Source: an uncultured Paracoccaceae bacterium
Lineage (GTDB): Bacteria > Pseudomonadota > Alphaproteobacteria > Rhodobacterales > Rhodobacteraceae
Assembly (NCBI GenBank): GCA_943787985.1
Contig: CALSOO010000005.1
Location: 372,001-436,000, forward strand
Reading direction: 5' to 3'
DNA length: 64,000 nt
The stretch's first letter is position 1; every line of letters starts with the position of its first letter. Both the position numbers and the translations under genes were made by a program. Shown here in pieces: positions 55,696 through 64,000 of this stretch. The notes under the pieces were generated by a model, which was not told the origin of the DNA, searched no databases, and saw only the letters and a list, made by a program, of their open reading frames with translations.

Positions 55696-58185
55696 ATGAG
55701 CGATACTGACGGTAAGAAAACATTGGGTCTGCGCGGCGCTGGCGGCGCGCGTCCTGGCAACGTGAAACAAAGTTTCAGCCATGGGCGGACCAAGAACGTC
55801 GTCGTAGAAACGAAACGCAAGCGCGTTGTCGTGCCCAAGCCGGGTGGCCAAAAGCCAACGGGCCCGGGCGCTGGTGTTGTGAGCGACCCTTCACGTCGCC
55901 CAGCCGGTATTTCCGATGCAGAAATGGATCGTCGCCTGAAGGCCGTTCAGGCGGCCAAGGCACGTGAAGTCGAAGAAGCCGCAAAGCGCGCCGCTGACGA
56001 GAAAGCCCGCGCTGAAGACCGCGAGCGTCGACGTGCAGAGATCGAAGCCAAAGAGCGTGAAGAAAAAGAGCGCGAAGAAGGCCTGAAGGCGAAAGCCGAA
56101 GAAGAAGAACGCAAAGCTGCGGAAGCCATCGCGGCGGCCCAAGCGGCTGCAGCGCCTGCTGTCGAACAGCAACAGCCTGCTCAACAGCGTGCAGCGCCAA
56201 ACCGTGGCGGACCTTTGCCCGCTGCGACCCCGCGCAAGAACGAACGCGAACAGCAAGCCCGCCCGAAAGGTCGTGGCGATGACAACCGTCGTTCTGGCAA
56301 GCTGACATTGTCCGAAGCCACAGGCGGCGGCGCAGGGCGTCACCGCTCTATGGCGGCGATGAAGCGTAAACAAGAGCGCGCCCGTCAAAAAGCCATGGGC
56401 GGCACGGTTGAGCGTGAAAAGGTCATGCGCACCGTAAACCTGCCTGAAGCCATCGTGGTTTCTGAGTTGGCCGCTCGTATGACAGAACGTGTCGGTGACG
56501 TTGTCAAATCGCTGATGCAGATGGACATGATGGTTACGCAAAACCAAACTATCGACGCGGATACAGCCGAACTGATCATCGAAGAATTTGGTCACACAGT
56601 GAACCGCGTTTCCGATGCGGACGTCGAAGACGTGATCAACGTTGTCGAAGAAAAAGATGAAGACCTGAAACCGCGTGCCCCTGTTGTCACCATCATGGGC
56701 CACGTTGACCACGGTAAAACATCTTTGTTGGATGCTATCCGTAAAGCCAAAGTTGTTTCTGGCGAAGCGGGCGGTATCACGCAGCACATCGGGGCCTATC
56801 AGGTCACAACCGATGGCGGCCAGGTGTTGTCCTTCCTTGACACGCCCGGGCACGCTGCATTTACATCCATGCGGTCCCGTGGTGCTCAAGTGACGGACAT
56901 CGTGATCCTGGTTGTTGCGGCGGATGATGCTGTGATGCCTCAAACGATTGAAGCGATTGCTCACGCGAAAGCGGCCAAAGTGCCGATGATTGTCGCGATC
57001 AACAAAATCGACAAGCACGAAGCCAACCCAACCAAAGTGCGCACTGACTTGTTGCAGCATGAAGTGATCGTGGAAAAAATGTCTGGTGAAGTCCAAGACG
57101 TTGAAGTCTCCGCACACACTGGCGAAGGCTTGGATGAGTTGCTTGAGGCGATTGCCTTGCAGGCGGAATTGCTGGAGCTGAAAGCCAACCCTGATCGCGC
57201 CGCTCAAGGTGCCGTGATCGAGGCCAAGCTGGACGTGGGTCGCGGCCCTGTTGCCACGGTTTTGATCCAGGCAGGCACGTTGCGCACTGGCGACATCTTT
57301 GTTGTGGGTGAGCAGTACGGTAAGGTCCGTGCGCTGATCAACGACAAGGGCGAACGCATCAAAGAAGCTGGCCCATCGATGCCTGTGGAGGTCCTTGGCC
57401 TCAACGGGACACCTGCGGCGGGCGACGTTTTGAACGTGACAGAAACCGATGCTCAGGCGCGCGAGATTGCGGAATACCGTGAGAAAGCCGCCAAAGACAA
57501 ACGCGCTGCGGCTGGTGCTGCAACCACTCTTGAACAGCTCATGGCAAATGCCAAGGCTGACGAGAATGTCAGCGAGCTTCCGATTTTGGTCAAAGCGGAC
57601 GTGCAGGGTTCTGCCGAAGCGATTGTTCAGGCGATGGAAAAAATCGGCAACGATGAAGTCCGCGTGCGTGTGTTGCACTCTGGTGTAGGCGCGATCACAG
57701 AAACGGATGTTGGTTTGGCCGAAGCCTCTGGTGCGCCAATCATGGGCTTTAACGTCCGTGCAAACGCATCGGCGCGCAATATTGCCAACCAAAAAGGTGT
57801 CGAAATCCGGTACTACTCCGTCATCTACGACCTTGTCGATGATGTGAAGGCGGCAGCGTCGGGCTTGCTCAGCAACGAGATCAAAGAAAACTTCATTGGT
57901 TATGCGACCATCAAAGAGGTCTTCAAGGTCACGGGTGTGGGTAAGGTCGCGGGTTGTCTTGTTACCGAAGGTACAGCGCGCCGCTCTGCGGGCGTGCGTT
58001 TGCTGCGCGACAACGTGGTCATCCACGAAGGCACGCTGAAAACGCTCAAGCGCTTCAAAGACGAAGTTGCAGATGTGCCGTCCGGTCAGGAGTGTGGCAT
58101 GGCGTTCGAGAAGTACGAAGATATCCGTCCCGAGGATGTTATCGAGATTTTCGAGCGTGAAGAGATCACACGCACACTCGACTAA
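55696..58185 (+). CDS. infB: Translation initiation factor IF-2
   Basis: GTPase that places initiator tRNA on the ribosome. The 829-residue protein has a long N-terminal region with a charged coiled coil (about 75-160), a Gln/Pro/Arg-rich linker, an IF2_N part (about 245-310) and the G domain with GHVDHGKTS at 335-343, DTPGH and NKID. Domains II-IV follow, ending [15 protein letters not shown] or ATG internal start might give shorter forms as in E. coli, but I cannot assign one. Terminator follows 20 bases after the stop. Confidence 0.98.
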   Translation: MSDTDGKKTLGLRGAGGARPGNVKQSFSHGRTKNVVVETKRKRVVVPKPGGQKPTGPGAGVVSDPSRRPAGISDAEMDRRLKAVQAAKAREVEEAAKRAADEKARAEDRERRRAEIEAKEREEKEREEGLKAKAEEEERKAAEAIAAAQAAAAPAVEQQQPAQQRAAPNRGGPLPAATPRKNEREQQARPKGRGDDNRRSGKLTLSEATGGGAGRHRSMAAMKRKQERARQKAMGGTVEREKVMRTVNLPEAIVVSELAARMTERVGDVVKSLMQMDMMVTQNQTIDADTAELIIEEFGHTVNRVSDADVEDVINVVEEKDEDLKPRAPVVTIMGHVDHGKTSLLDAIRKAKVVSGEAGGITQHIGAYQVTTDGGQVLSFLDTPGHAAFTSMRSRGAQVTDIVILVVAADDAVMPQTIEAIAHAKAAKVPMIVAINKIDKHEANPTKVRTDLLQHEVIVEKMSGEVQDVEVSAHTGEGLDELLEAIALQAELLELKANPDRAAQGAVIEAKLDVGRGPVATVLIQAGTLRTGDIFVVGEQYGKVRALINDKGERIKEAGPSMPVEVLGLNGTPAAGDVLNVTETDAQAREIAEYREKAAKDKRAAAGAATTLEQLMANAKADENVSELPILVKADVQGSAEAIVQAMEKIGNDEVRVRVLHSGVGAITETDVGLAEASGAPIMGFNVRANASARNIANQKGVEIRYYSVIYDLVDDVKAAASGLLSNEIKENFIGYATIKEVFKVTGVGKVAGCLVTEGTARRSAGVRLLRDNVVIHEGTLKTLKRFKDEVADVPSGQECGMAFEKYEDIRPEDVIEIFEREEITRTLD

Positions 58186-58204
58186 GTCGGTCTATATAAA
58201 ATGC

Positions 58205-58237
58205 AAAAGGGGAAGGCGTGATGCCTTCCCCTTTTTT
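58205..58237. terminator. Strong intrinsic terminator after infB
   Basis: AAAAGGGGAAGGC and GCCTTCCCCTTTT form a perfect 13-base stem with loop GTGAT and a run of six T residues. It can also stop the convergent small gene at 58257-58391. Confidence 0.92.
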
Positions 58238-58256
58238 CGTTTGAGAGGTGTTTTGT

Positions 58257-58391
58257 TTAGGCGGCTTGGGTCACTGGCACACCAGTGTAAACCGTGCTGC
58301 CAACGCGCACGGAAACGCGACCATTTGGCAGTTGGCGCACGAAAGTGCCTTGAACTGAAACGCAGCTTCCCATTGTGATAGTTTGCAACAT
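58257..58391 (-). CDS. Small 44-residue protein, unknown
   Basis: A short ORF with ATG 58391 and AGGAG 8-9 bases upstream. The predicted protein MLQTITMGSCVSVQGTFVRQ and onward is rich in Val, Thr and Gly and could form a small beta-sheet unit. It has one Cys and no signal peptide. I do not recognise it. It lies between the strong infB terminator and mutT. The alternative is that it is not translated. Confidence 0.5.
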   Translation of the reverse strand: MLQTITMGSCVSVQGTFVRQLPNGRVSVRVGSTVYTGVPVTQAA

Positions 58392-58481
58392 TTTGCTAAC
58401 TCCTGTTAAAAATTCCTGAACCCATTTGCCTCTGAATTCGTTAACAAGTGTTAAAGCCACCGACCGCCCATTGGTCCTAAA

Positions 58482-58880
58482 TCATAACCAATCGCGTAAA
58501 ATTGGAATCAGTGGAACATCGGCTTCGGGCATCGGGTAATTGCGCAATTCATTGGGGCGGACCCATTTGAGGGCCTGATTTTCGCGACTCATGGGGGTTC
58601 CCTCCCATTTTCTACAAGCAAACAATGGCATCAAAAGGTGAAAGTTTTCGTAGCTGTGGCTGGCGAACGTGAGCGGGGCGAGGCACGAGGCCCATGTGTT
58701 AATTCCCAACTCTTCTTCCAGTTCTCTGATCAGCGCAATCTCGGGCGTTTCTCCGGCTTCGATCTTGCCACCGGGGAACTCCCATAGCCCTGCCATGGAC
58801 TTGCCTTCGGGTCTTTGTGCGAGCAAAACGCGCCCGTCTACGTCGATGAGGGCAACAGCCGATACCAAAACAACCTTCAT
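58482..58880 (-). CDS. mutT: MutT-type 8-oxo-dGTP diphosphatase
   Basis: Sanitises the nucleotide pool by hydrolysing 8-oxo-dGTP. ATG 58880 with AGGAG upstream gives 132 residues; an in-frame start at 58922 would add 14 residues and overlap argJ. The complete Nudix box is at 37-59 (GGKIEAGETPEIALIRELEE then ELG). AQRPEGKSMAGLWEFPGG is characteristic of MutT. It is the last gene of the leftward parvulin-argJ-mutT unit, 22 bases after argJ. Confidence 0.93.
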   Translation of the reverse strand: MKVVLVSAVALIDVDGRVLLAQRPEGKSMAGLWEFPGGKIEAGETPEIALIRELEEELGINTWASCLAPLTFASHSYENFHLLMPLFACRKWEGTPMSRENQALKWVRPNELRNYPMPEADVPLIPILRDWL

Positions 58881-58902
58881 TTCGATCCACTCCTGTGGTC
58901 GC

Positions 58903-60129
58903 TTACGACCGGTAATCCGCATTGATTTCGATATAGCCGTGGGTCAGATCGCATGTCCAAACCGTTGCCGTTCCTGTCCCCAAACCAATGTCGACAGTCA
59001 GATCGATATTCGGTTTTTTCATCAAAGCGGCAGCGTCTGCTTCGACGTAGTCAGGGTTCACCCAGCCATTGTCTGCGACCAGCACATCGCCAAACCAGAT
59101 CGACAGTGCATCACGATCCGCAGCCGCGCCTGATTTTCCCACGGCCATCACAACCCGTCCCCAATTCGGATCTTCGCCAGCGATCGCGGTTTTGACCAAA
59201 GGTGAATTTGCAATCGACATTGCGTGGGTGTGGGCGTCGGCGTCGTTGAGAGCGCCTGTGACGTTGATCTCGACAAACTTTGTTGCACCTTCACCGTCTT
59301 TGACCACTTGATGGGCCAAATCACGCATGACGCGGTGCAATGCGGCTTCAAAGTCCGAACGTCCTTCGACGTTCGCGCCGGAAGCACCCGTTGCCGCGAC
59401 CAAAAGCGTGTCAGAGGTGGAGGTGTCGCTATCGACAGTGATGCAGTTGAAGGTCTTGTCAGAATTGCGAGACACCATGTTCTGGAGTGCGTTTTGCGAA
59501 CACTTTGCGTCTGTGAAAATGTATACAAGCATCGTTGCCATGTCAGGCGCGATCATGCCGGAGCCTTTGGCGATCCCCACGATCTGAACGGACGACCCAT
59601 CGACATCCACAGTTTCGAACGCCCCTTTTGGGAAGGTGTCCGTCGTCATGATCGCGCGTGCTGCAGACTGGATCCCGGATCCATCCAAGCTGGCTGACAA
59701 TTCATCCAATTTGGCCAAAATACGATCATGGGGCAATGGTTCGCCAATAACACCAGTCGAGGAAGTGAAAACCTGCGTCTCGGGCAGCGCGCAAACCTTG
59801 GCTGTCGCCGACGTGATTGCTTTGACAGAGGCGGAACCGTTTTTGCCAGTGAAGGCGTTGGAGTTGCCGGAATTGACCAATATCGCAGCGCCAGCCTCTG
59901 TGACTGACGCGAGCTTTTCCTGACAATCCAAAACAGATGCCGACCGAGTGGCAGAGCGTGTAAAGACGCCCGCCATTGTCGTACCTGCATCCATTAATGC
60001 CAGCATAACGTCATGGCGTCCCATATAACGCACGCCGGCTTCAACGGACGCAAACCGCACACCTTTGACCGCTGGCAAATCCGGAAAAGCCTCGGGTGCC
60101 AACGGTGAAATTTTGGGATCCTTGCTCAT
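58903..60129 (-). CDS. argJ: Bifunctional ornithine acetyltransferase / N-acetylglutamate synthase ArgJ
   Basis: Transfers acetyl from N-acetylornithine to glutamate in the cyclic arginine pathway. ATG 60129 gives 408 residues and lies 1 base after the parvulin stop. The self-cleavage site is the Thr in GMIAPDMATMLVYIFTDA (about residue 190), the new N-terminus of the beta chain. Whether it also uses acetyl-CoA (bifunctional form) is not decidable from sequence; argA is not seen in the window. Confidence 0.96.
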   Translation of the reverse strand: MSKDPKISPLAPEAFPDLPAVKGVRFASVEAGVRYMGRHDVMLALMDAGTTMAGVFTRSATRSASVLDCQEKLASVTEAGAAILVNSGNSNAFTGKNGSASVKAITSATAKVCALPETQVFTSSTGVIGEPLPHDRILAKLDELSASLDGSGIQSAARAIMTTDTFPKGAFETVDVDGSSVQIVGIAKGSGMIAPDMATMLVYIFTDAKCSQNALQNMVSRNSDKTFNCITVDSDTSTSDTLLVAATGASGANVEGRSDFEAALHRVMRDLAHQVVKDGEGATKFVEINVTGALNDADAHTHAMSIANSPLVKTAIAGEDPNWGRVVMAVGKSGAAADRDALSIWFGDVLVADNGWVNPDYVEADAAALMKKPNIDLTVDIGLGTGTATVWTCDLTHGYIEINADYRS

Positions 60130-60130
60130 T

Positions 60131-60973
60131 CTATTTCTCGAGGAGATCAAGGTTCTTCAGAATGGATGGGTCAACCCCCTCGCTGCCAGAGCGATCTACC
60201 TCAGAGGCATCGACAAATCCCTGAACGGTCTCTTGAACCTTGGCTTGACGCACGGATTGCTCAAGATCGCTGCGAACATCGTCAAATTGGCGAACGCTGA
60301 GTTTACGAGTTTCGTTCAACATGATGACGTGCCACCCAAAGTCGGTTTTAACGGGCGCCGAAACTGCACCAACTTCAAGTGCGATGACGGCGGCTTCAAA
60401 GTCGGGAACCATCGCGCCAGCTCCGAACCAACCCAGGTTGCCACCACCTGGTCCTGATGGGCCAGTTGATTTTTCGCGTGCTGCGGCCGCAAAGTCCGCG
60501 CCGCCTTCGATGTCTTCTATGATGGACTGCGCCTCTTCTTCGGTTTCGACAAGGATGTGGGAGGCGTTGTACTCATCCCCGGGGCTGGCATCGCTGTATT
60601 CCGCCTCATATGCAGCGCGCAGGTCTTCTTCAGATATGGGCACGGCCAAAATGACTTCGACCATCTCGCCTGCAATCAGCGAGCGGGATTCATTTTCGAT
60701 AGACAGGCTGACGCGCGGGGGAAGTTCGCCCTCGAAACTGTCGCGCAAGGCAGTTTGCTGAATCAATTGATCCAGGATGCCGCGAAACAAGACTTCATCA
60801 GGCAATTGCTGATATTGTTCGGGCAAAGAGGCGCGCGCGATGATCATATGACCAACGGTAATATCGGTTCCATTGACAGTCGCCACAACGGTGCTGGCGT
60901 CCTGGGCGTGTACCGGAAAAGCAAGAGTTGCGGCAAAGCCTAATACGGCGACAAATTTGAGACGATTGTGCAT
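60131..60973 (-). CDS. Periplasmic peptidyl-prolyl isomerase, parvulin (PpiC/SurA-like)
   Basis: A 280-residue exported foldase. The signal peptide spans about 1-23 ([13 protein letters not shown]). The N-terminal helical chaperone-like part (about 28-125) contains [14 protein letters not shown]. The parvulin domain (about 133-225) has [31 protein letters not shown] and [13 protein letters not shown] with the conserved His residues. It is the first gene of the leftward unit and divergent from secA, whose start is 178 bases away. Confidence 0.93.
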   Translation of the reverse strand: MHNRLKFVAVLGFAATLAFPVHAQDASTVVATVNGTDITVGHMIIARASLPEQYQQLPDEVLFRGILDQLIQQTALRDSFEGELPPRVSLSIENESRSLIAGEMVEVILAVPISEEDLRAAYEAEYSDASPGDEYNASHILVETEEEAQSIIEDIEGGADFAAAAREKSTGPSGPGGGNLGWFGAGAMVPDFEAAVIALEVGAVSAPVKTDFGWHVIMLNETRKLSVRQFDDVRSDLEQSVRQAKVQETVQGFVDASEVDRSGSEGVDPSILKNLDLLEK

Positions 60974-61150
60974 GTTTCAGTCCTCGGGATTTTGTCGCGA
61001 CCTTGCGCAACATTGACACTGTTATTGACGACCCTTACATCGCTCTATGGACGTTGGTCCGGATCGTTTCTCTCCTTTGTTTCTATGGGTTGCGTGCGGA
61101 ACGGGCAAGTCATTGCAGGCAAACGAAACAAACGATCGGCTGGAGAACGC

Positions 61151-63850
61151 ATGCTGGGTATCGGAACACTCGCTAAAAAGGTCTTTGGGACCCCGAATGA
61201 CCGAAAAGTGAAGGCTGTCCGACCTTTGGTCGACAAGATCAACGCACTTGAGCCTGAGTTTCAGGCGCTGAGTGACGATGGTCTCATAGAAAAGACCGAA
61301 GAATTGGCAAAGCGTGCCAAATCCGGCGAAAGCCTTGATGATCTTTTGCCTGAAGCGTTTGCCAACTGTCGCGAAGGGGCGCGTCGCGCTCTTGGACTGC
61401 GCGCATTTGATGTACAGCTCAAAGGCGGCATCTTTTTGCATCAGGGCAACGTGGCCGAGATGAAAACAGGCGAGGGCAAAACCCTTGTTGCAACGTTCCC
61501 TGCATATTTGAACGCTTTGACCGGCGAAGGCGTCCACGTCGTCACCGTCAATGACTATCTCGTGAAGCGTGACGCGGAATGGATGGCGAACGTGTTCACA
61601 GCACTTGGCATGACCTGCGGGTTTGTCTACTCCGACATGCCTGATGACGAAAAGCGCGAAGCCTACGGGTGTGACATCACCTATGCGACGAACAACGAAC
61701 TTGGTTTCGATTACTTGCGCGACAACATGAAGTCCGAGTTGAACCAGATCTTCCAAAAGAACCACAATTTTGCGATTGTCGATGAAGTGGATTCGATCCT
61801 CATCGATGAGGCGCGTACCCCTTTGATCATTTCCGGTCCTGCCGAAGACCGTTCTGAAGTCTATAAAACCATTGATGCCGTCATCCCCTTGCTCAGCCCG
61901 GAGCACTACGAACTGGATGAGAAAACCCGCAACGTGACCTTCACGGATGACGGGACCGAGTATCTGGAAGAGCAACTGCGCGTGCGCGGTTTGCTTGAAG
62001 AAGGTATGACGCTCTACGATCCTGAAAGCACATCCATAGTGCACCACGTGAACCAAGGCTTGCGTGCGCATGTTCTGTTCACGCGCGACAAAGACTACAT
62101 TGTCCGCGATGGAAGCGTTGTTCTGATTGACGAATTTACAGGCCGTATGATGGCGGGTCGTCGTCTGTCTGACGGTTTGCATCAGGCGATTGAAGCCAAA
62201 GAAGACGTTCCTATTCAACCTGAGAATGTCACACTGGCATCGGTCACGTTCCAGAATTACTTCCGCTTGTACAACAATCTGGCCGGGATGACCGGCACGG
62301 CGTCGACCGAGGCGGAGGAATTTCGCGAGATCTACGGCCTTGGCGTTGTCGAGGTTCCTACGAACCGCCCCATCGCCCGTGTGGATGAAGATGACCAAGT
62401 CTACCGGACCGGTCAGGAAAAATACGAAGCGATGGTCAAGTCGATCACGGCGGCCCACGCGAAAAAGCAACCAATCCTTGTTGGCACCACCTCGATTGAA
62501 AAATCCGAGATGTTCAGCCAGATGCTGACAGCCGCGGGCATCACGCATAATGTTTTGAACGCGCGCCAGCACGAGCAGGAAGCCCAGATTATTGCTGATG
62601 CGGGTAAGCTTGGCGCGGTGACAATCGCGACCAACATGGCGGGTCGTGGTACGGACATTCAGCTTGGCGGGAACGTCGACATGAAGGTGATGGAGGCGCT
62701 TGCCGCTGATCCTGAGGCTGATCCAGAAGAGTTGCGCACGCGCATCGAGGGCGAACACGTCGACGAAAAGAAAGCGGTTCTGGAGGCAGGTGGTCTGTTT
62801 GTTCTGGCCTCCGAGCGTCACGAGAGCCGTCGCATTGACAATCAGTTGCGCGGTCGGGCCGGCCGTCAGGGTGATCCGGGCCGGACGTCATTCTATCTGT
62901 CATTGGAAGATGACTTGATGCGGATATTTGGTTCAGAGCGTTTGGATAAAGTTCTCAAGACATTGGGCTTGGAAGAGGGCGAAGCCATCGTGCATCCGTG
63001 GGTGAACAAGTCTCTTGAACGCGCGCAAGCCAAGGTCGAGGGTCGCAACTTTGACATCCGCAAGCAGCTCTTGAAGTTCGATGACGTGATGAACGACCAG
63101 CGCAAAGTCGTCTTTGGACAGCGCCGCGATATCATGGAAGCAGAAGACCTGTCAGAAGTGACAGGCGACATGCGCGAAGAGGTGATCGACGATTTGATCG
63201 ATAGCTTTATGCCGCAAAACTCCTATGCCGATCAGTGGAATGGCGAAGGGTTTTACGCCGCCGTGATTGAACAGCTTGGTGTTGATGTTCCATTGATGGA
63301 GTGGCTGGACGAAGAAGGCGTGGATGACGAGCAAATCCGCGAGCGCTTGATCCAGTCCACCGAGGAAATGATGACCCAAAAGGCCGAACAATTTGGCCCT
63401 GAAAATATGCGCATGATCGAAAAGCAGCTTTTGTTGCAGTCAATCGACTCAAAATGGCGTGAGCATTTGTTAACGTTGGAGCACCTGCGGTCCGTCGTCG
63501 GGTTCCGTGGGTATGCCCAGCGTGATCCGTTGAATGAATACAAAAACGAAGCCTTCCAACTGTTTGAGAGTATGCTTGATAGCCTGCGTTCGGATGTTAC
63601 GGAAAAGCTGTCGCGTATTCGTGTGATGTCCGAAGAAGAGCAACGTGCAATGGCTGAAGAAATGGCCGCCCAGCAAGCTGCTGCTGCGACACCGGCAGAG
63701 GCAAGCCCGTTGCCAGAACCATCAGCCGAAGCGGTGGCAAGCGGTTTTGACGAATCGGACCAAAGCACTTGGGGCAACCCGGGTCGAAACGAGGCTTGCC
63801 CTTGTGGATCCGGTGACAAATTCAAGCACTGCCACGGGCGCCTGACCTAA
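61151..63850 (+). CDS. secA: Preprotein translocase ATPase SecA
   Basis: Motor that drives preproteins through SecYEG. ATG 61151 gives 899 residues ([20 protein letters not shown]); upstream in-frame codons lie in the promoter region. Walker A is KTGEGKT at about 104-110, Walker [13 protein letters not shown], and the DEAD-type second motor has [10 protein letters not shown] and [10 protein letters not shown]. The C-terminal zinc motif [13 protein letters not shown], which binds SecB, is intact; secB is at 6.4 kb. This is the full-length proteobacterial SecA form. Confidence 0.98.
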   Translation: MLGIGTLAKKVFGTPNDRKVKAVRPLVDKINALEPEFQALSDDGLIEKTEELAKRAKSGESLDDLLPEAFANCREGARRALGLRAFDVQLKGGIFLHQGNVAEMKTGEGKTLVATFPAYLNALTGEGVHVVTVNDYLVKRDAEWMANVFTALGMTCGFVYSDMPDDEKREAYGCDITYATNNELGFDYLRDNMKSELNQIFQKNHNFAIVDEVDSILIDEARTPLIISGPAEDRSEVYKTIDAVIPLLSPEHYELDEKTRNVTFTDDGTEYLEEQLRVRGLLEEGMTLYDPESTSIVHHVNQGLRAHVLFTRDKDYIVRDGSVVLIDEFTGRMMAGRRLSDGLHQAIEAKEDVPIQPENVTLASVTFQNYFRLYNNLAGMTGTASTEAEEFREIYGLGVVEVPTNRPIARVDEDDQVYRTGQEKYEAMVKSITAAHAKKQPILVGTTSIEKSEMFSQMLTAAGITHNVLNARQHEQEAQIIADAGKLGAVTIATNMAGRGTDIQLGGNVDMKVMEALAADPEADPEELRTRIEGEHVDEKKAVLEAGGLFVLASERHESRRIDNQLRGRAGRQGDPGRTSFYLSLEDDLMRIFGSERLDKVLKTLGLEEGEAIVHPWVNKSLERAQAKVEGRNFDIRKQLLKFDDVMNDQRKVVFGQRRDIMEAEDLSEVTGDMREEVIDDLIDSFMPQNSYADQWNGEGFYAAVIEQLGVDVPLMEWLDEEGVDDEQIRERLIQSTEEMMTQKAEQFGPENMRMIEKQLLLQSIDSKWREHLLTLEHLRSVVGFRGYAQRDPLNEYKNEAFQLFESMLDSLRSDVTEKLSRIRVMSEEEQRAMAEEMAAQQAAAATPAEASPLPEPSAEAVASGFDESDQSTWGNPGRNEACPCGSGDKFKHCHGRLT

Positions 63851-63920
63851 TCCGCGCCACTTTCTTGCCCCAATGACTCCTAATGCCGGACATATCCCGG
63901 CCCCTTTTGACTGACATGTG

Positions 63921-63956
63921 TGATCCCGACCCAATCTGCCAGAAGGGACGGGATCA
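63921..63956. repeat. Inverted repeat ending at a possible start codon
   Basis: TGATCCCG (63921-63928) and CGGGATCA (63949-63956) are perfect inverted repeats. Inside them CCC and GGG extend the stem after one A-A mismatch, leaving a 12-base loop. No T-run follows. The right arm covers the probable ribosome site and the A of ATG 63956. Confidence 0.5.
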
Positions 63957-64000
63957 TGGTGCGAGTGAGAGAAATAATGACAGCTGCCGGTACACTCGCG
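63956..64000 (+). CDS. Possible start of a further gene (3' partial)
   Basis: ATG 63956, with AGAAGGGAC 5-6 bases upstream, opens a frame reading MVRVREIMTAAGTLA to the window end; an internal ATG at 63977 is also possible. Too little is visible to name a product. The region between secA and here (about 105 bases) holds only a weak GC hairpin (63885-63901) and the inverted repeat at 63921-63956. Confidence 0.25.
   Translation, partial: MVRVREIMTAAGTLA

Noticed and set aside
55891..58026. 711-residue open frame antisense to infB
   Set aside because: Long only because infB codon use leaves few stops on the other strand; His/Cys/Phe-rich composition is not protein-like.
58441..58454. TTAACAAGTGTTAA near the small ORF, resembling a CtrA site
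   Set aside because: The spacer is 6 bases rather than the 7 of the CtrA consensus.
61022..62821. 599-residue open frame antisense to secA
   Set aside because: Shadow of secA with the same unnatural composition.
63885..63901. GCCGG/CCGGC hairpin after secA as an intrinsic terminator
   Set aside because: Only a 5-base stem with CCCTTTT after it; too weak to call with confidence.
1..64000. tRNA genes, CRISPR arrays, insertion sequences, prophage
   Set aside because: None seen; intergenic gaps are short and hold no repeats, transposase frames or cloverleaf-like sequences.

Overview
The window is a compact piece of an alphaproteobacterial chromosome. Gene content, gene order and protein sequence point to the Roseobacter group (Rhodobacteraceae, Rhodobacterales); the genus cannot be fixed from sequence alone. 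Nearly all of it is core housekeeping. I see no tRNA, rRNA, insertion sequence, prophage or CRISPR array.

Region 1 (1-9.6 kb) holds hslU (5' end cut by the window edge), a lipoprotein hydrolase, an MFS transporter, and a leftward set smr-mltA-tim44. fxsA and secB follow on the plus strand, then the tightly overlapping leftward operon maf-aroE-coaE-dnaQ. Region 2 (9.6-10.13 kb) is the only long gene-free stretch. It is AT-rich, contains near-consensus DnaA boxes and a CtrA-type site, and is flanked by genes transcribed away from it, so it is my candidate for oriC. Region 3 (10.1-16.9 kb) is rho-mnmE-mnmG-rsmG-parA-parB. Two perfect 16-bp parS palindromes are embedded in the coding DNA at the start of mnmG and near the start of rsmG, close to the genes for the ParA/ParB proteins that use them.

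Region 4 (16.9-26.2 kb) has leftward hemW-rdgB-rph, then hrcA-grpE, mutS and a maeB-type malic enzyme. From about 20.1 to 26.15 kb every gene is broken by many single-base indels, while the genes on both sides are clean. Because grpE and several separate genes are hit at once, low-quality sequence is a better explanation than gene decay. A lone similar indel interrupts nusA at about 53.71 kb.

Region 5 (26.2-41.2 kb) mixes metabolism, signalling and transport: a PfkB kinase, a secreted MsrA, a sulfotransferase-like protein, argG, ilvA, a single-domain Hpt protein divergent from a receiver-PP2C phosphatase, two NUDIX enzymes, Hsp33, the CCA enzyme, a paired ABC exporter and an RlmD-like methyltransferase. 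Region 6 (41.3-47.9 kb) has two L,D-transpeptidase-like proteins around a CAP lipoprotein. It then has two tandem 59-residue membrane or secreted small proteins with a shared upstream element, hemH, a methyltransferase, comF, a glutaredoxin and a nitrilase.

Region 7 (47.9-64 kb) has a MarR regulator, a TPR-sulfotransferase, ubiG, a proline iminopeptidase and a one-lobe solute-binding protein. Next is the translation/transcription operon rimP-nusA-ylxR-infB with a strong terminator at each end. The window closes with a 44-residue unknown ORF, a leftward parvulin-argJ-mutT group, and secA.
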